DNA from: Streptomyces aurantiacus
Lineage (GTDB): Bacteria; Actinomycetota; Actinomycetes; Streptomycetales; Streptomycetaceae
Reading direction: 5' to 3'
Length of the DNA: 64,000 bases
Assembly (NCBI RefSeq): GCF_027107535.1
Contig: NZ_CP114283.1
Location: forward strand, 5,022,001 to 5,086,000
The notes under the pieces were generated by a model that was not told the origin of the DNA, searched no databases, and saw only the letters and a program-made list of their open reading frames with translations. A program made the position numbers and the translations under genes. Numbering within the stretch: position 1 is the stretch's first letter; each line of letters opens with the position of its first letter. This document shows positions 63,010 to 64,000 of the stretch, in pieces.

Positions 63010-63260
63010 GGCCGGCTGCTCACGTCCGCGGTCGGCGCGCGGTGCACCCGCGCCGACTCCGCCCAGTCCCGGTCCAGTGCCGCGTACAGGGCCCGCACCC
63101 ACGCTGGCGCCGACCGTCAGCGAAGGCTCGACCAGCGTCTTCGCCTGCCCCTCCTTACTCAGTACCACGTCGTCCGTGAGCTCGAAGAGCGCATCCCCGC
63201 AGGCGTGAAGGCACTCGTACGTGGGTGCCGCGTCCCTCGCGGGCTCGCGTATTTTCCGCC
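63010..63260 (-). pseudogene. Remnant of an IS701/NF041680-like transposase N-terminus
   Basis: Minus-strand pieces YECLHACGDALFELTDDVVL and KEGQAKTLVEPSLT, then in another frame RALYAALDRDWAESARV, align with the start of the transposase at 34998 (FYGCLTRRADTLFELCDAML; HGALYDALNQG). Frameshifted and lacking the catalytic core. Confidence 0.55.
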
Positions 63261-63593
63261 CCGTTGGGGCAGGGGCAATCAAGCACTCCGGTTTCGTCGA
63301 AACGGCGCAGTGCGACGGAAAGCCGAAGCCACTGCTCCCGCCAATCACGGCACAGCGTCGCAACCCACGACACGCCGCCAGCGCCGGCCCTCGTGTCGGC
63401 AAGTAACCCTGCCGTCGCGAACGGCCCCGTACGCCCGCCTGGCCGTCCTCGGAAGGGAAGCCCGAAGCCCCCGCTGAGTTGGGGAGACGGACGGGTCGGC
63501 CGTTGCTGAGACCGGATCGCCCGTACCGCCCGTACCCTTCGTGGTGTCCACGGTGTCACATAGCGGGCGCCAAACCACTGGAGGCAACACCAC
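63261..63593. other. 333-base leader upstream of rpoA
   Basis: No ribosomal protein gene (rpsK, rpsM or rpsD) is present here, in contrast to the usual rpoA context. It should contain the promoter of the rpoA copy; I cannot assign -35 and -10 boxes with confidence. Confidence 0.5.
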
Positions 63594-64000
63594 GTGCTTA
63601 TTGCTCAGCGTCCGTCCCTGACCGAAGAGGTCGTCGACGAATTCCGCTCCCGGTTCGTCATCGAGCCGCTGGAGCCGGGCTTCGGTTACACCCTCGGCAA
63701 CTCCCTGCGCCGTACGCTCCTGTCCTCGATCCCGGGTGCGGCGGTCACGTCCATCCGCATCGACGGGGTCCTGCACGAGTTCACCACCGTGCCGGGCGTC
63801 AAGGAGGACGTCACCGACCTGATCCTCAACATCAAGCAACTCGTCGTGAGCAGCGAGCAGGACGAGCCGGTCGTGATGTACCTGCGCAAGCAGGGCCCGG
63901 GCCTGGTCACCGCCGCCGACATCGCGCCCCCGGCCGGTGTCGAGGTCCACAACCCCGACCTCGTCCTCGCCACGCTCAACGGCAAGGGCAAGCTGGAGAT
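63594..64000 (+). CDS. rpoA: RNA polymerase alpha subunit, N-terminal part (runs off window)
   Basis: GTG at 63594 with CTGGAGGC upstream. The first 135 residues are unmistakable Rpo[61 protein letters not shown] and [20 protein letters not shown]. This domain dimerises and nucleates assembly of RNA polymerase. It looks intact as far as seen. It differs from what I remember of the Streptomyces consensus at a few places (DEF, SSEQ). The usual upstream rpsM-rpsK genes are absent, so it could be a second copy or the site of a rearrangement. Confidence 0.95.
   Translation, partial: MLIAQRPSLTEEVVDEFRSRFVIEPLEPGFGYTLGNSLRRTLLSSIPGAAVTSIRIDGVLHEFTTVPGVKEDVTDLILNIKQLVVSSEQDEPVVMYLRKQGPGLVTAADIAPPAGVEVHNPDLVLATLNGKGKLE

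Noticed and set aside
1..64000. tRNA, rRNA, riboswitch or phage attachment site
   Set aside because: None of the cloverleaf or rRNA signatures was seen by eye; no integrase gene was found to anchor an att site. A tRNAscan or Rfam run would settle this.

Overview
The window is high-GC DNA with the gene style of Streptomyces: GTG and TTG starts, an rpoA fragment at the right edge, an FKBP-type isomerase, BTAD-AAA regulator pieces, DUF6192 and RacP-like genes. It is an accessory region. Roughly half of it is insertion sequences (ISAs1, IS110, IS5, IS1380, IS630, IS3, ISL3, Tn3 and IS256-like), many nested, frameshifted or reduced to ends. Between them lie cargo genes, mostly regulators, membrane proteins of unknown role and defence-like NTPases and nucleases. 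I see no rRNA, tRNA or CRISPR array.

Layout. 1-3.1 kb: a NACHT NTPase with HEAT repeats, running off the left edge, with a divergent small membrane protein. 3.2-6.1 kb: transposase remnants, a ParA fragment, a methyltransferase, two related palindromes and an ISAs1 element. 6.3-14.4 kb: a low-GC membrane protein, an IS110 transposase, a lipoprotein metallopeptidase, a NACHT-membrane-beta-propeller protein and an FKBP isomerase. 14.5-18.7 kb: three abutting elements (IS5, IS5 carrying a HEAT-like gene, IS1380). 18.7-24.8 kb: small mobile-element genes, a quinone-reductase-like enzyme, a truncated VOC protein fused to a Tn3 remnant, a dienelactone hydrolase and a lipoprotein. 24.9-31.7 kb: two IS630 elements sharing a TA, then a BTAD/AAA regulator gene lacking its 5' end and split by an IS3 element. 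31.9-36.5 kb: an ISL3 remnant, an IS5 element with an accessory gene and a further transposase gene. 36.5-43.2 kb: zinc-ribbon protein, DUF6192-RacP pair, an IS5 gene interrupted by IS110, an SDR enzyme and another IS5. 43.3-49.6 kb: a TPR regulator with palindromic operator-like sites, a small membrane protein, and a two-gene operon of a PD-(D/E)XK nuclease-like protein and a DUF4238 protein. 49.7-57.7 kb: a large polytopic membrane protein, NB-ARC, STAS and DUF3732 remnants, and a small regulator flanked by two inverted copies of a 44-residue membrane protein. 57.8-64 kb: secreted and membrane proteins, an IS5 element with a translationally coupled accessory gene, an FG-GAP secreted protein, and the start of rpoA without its usual ribosomal-protein neighbours.

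How the genes may work together. The strongest candidates for undescribed biology are the nuclease-DUF4238 operon, the repeated association of STAND/TPR-type proteins with very small single-pass membrane proteins, and IS5 elements that carry coiled-coil/winged-helix or HEAT-like passenger genes. The mixture of intact and decayed defence-like genes suggests a turnover hotspot. All functional links are inferred from sequence and context alone.
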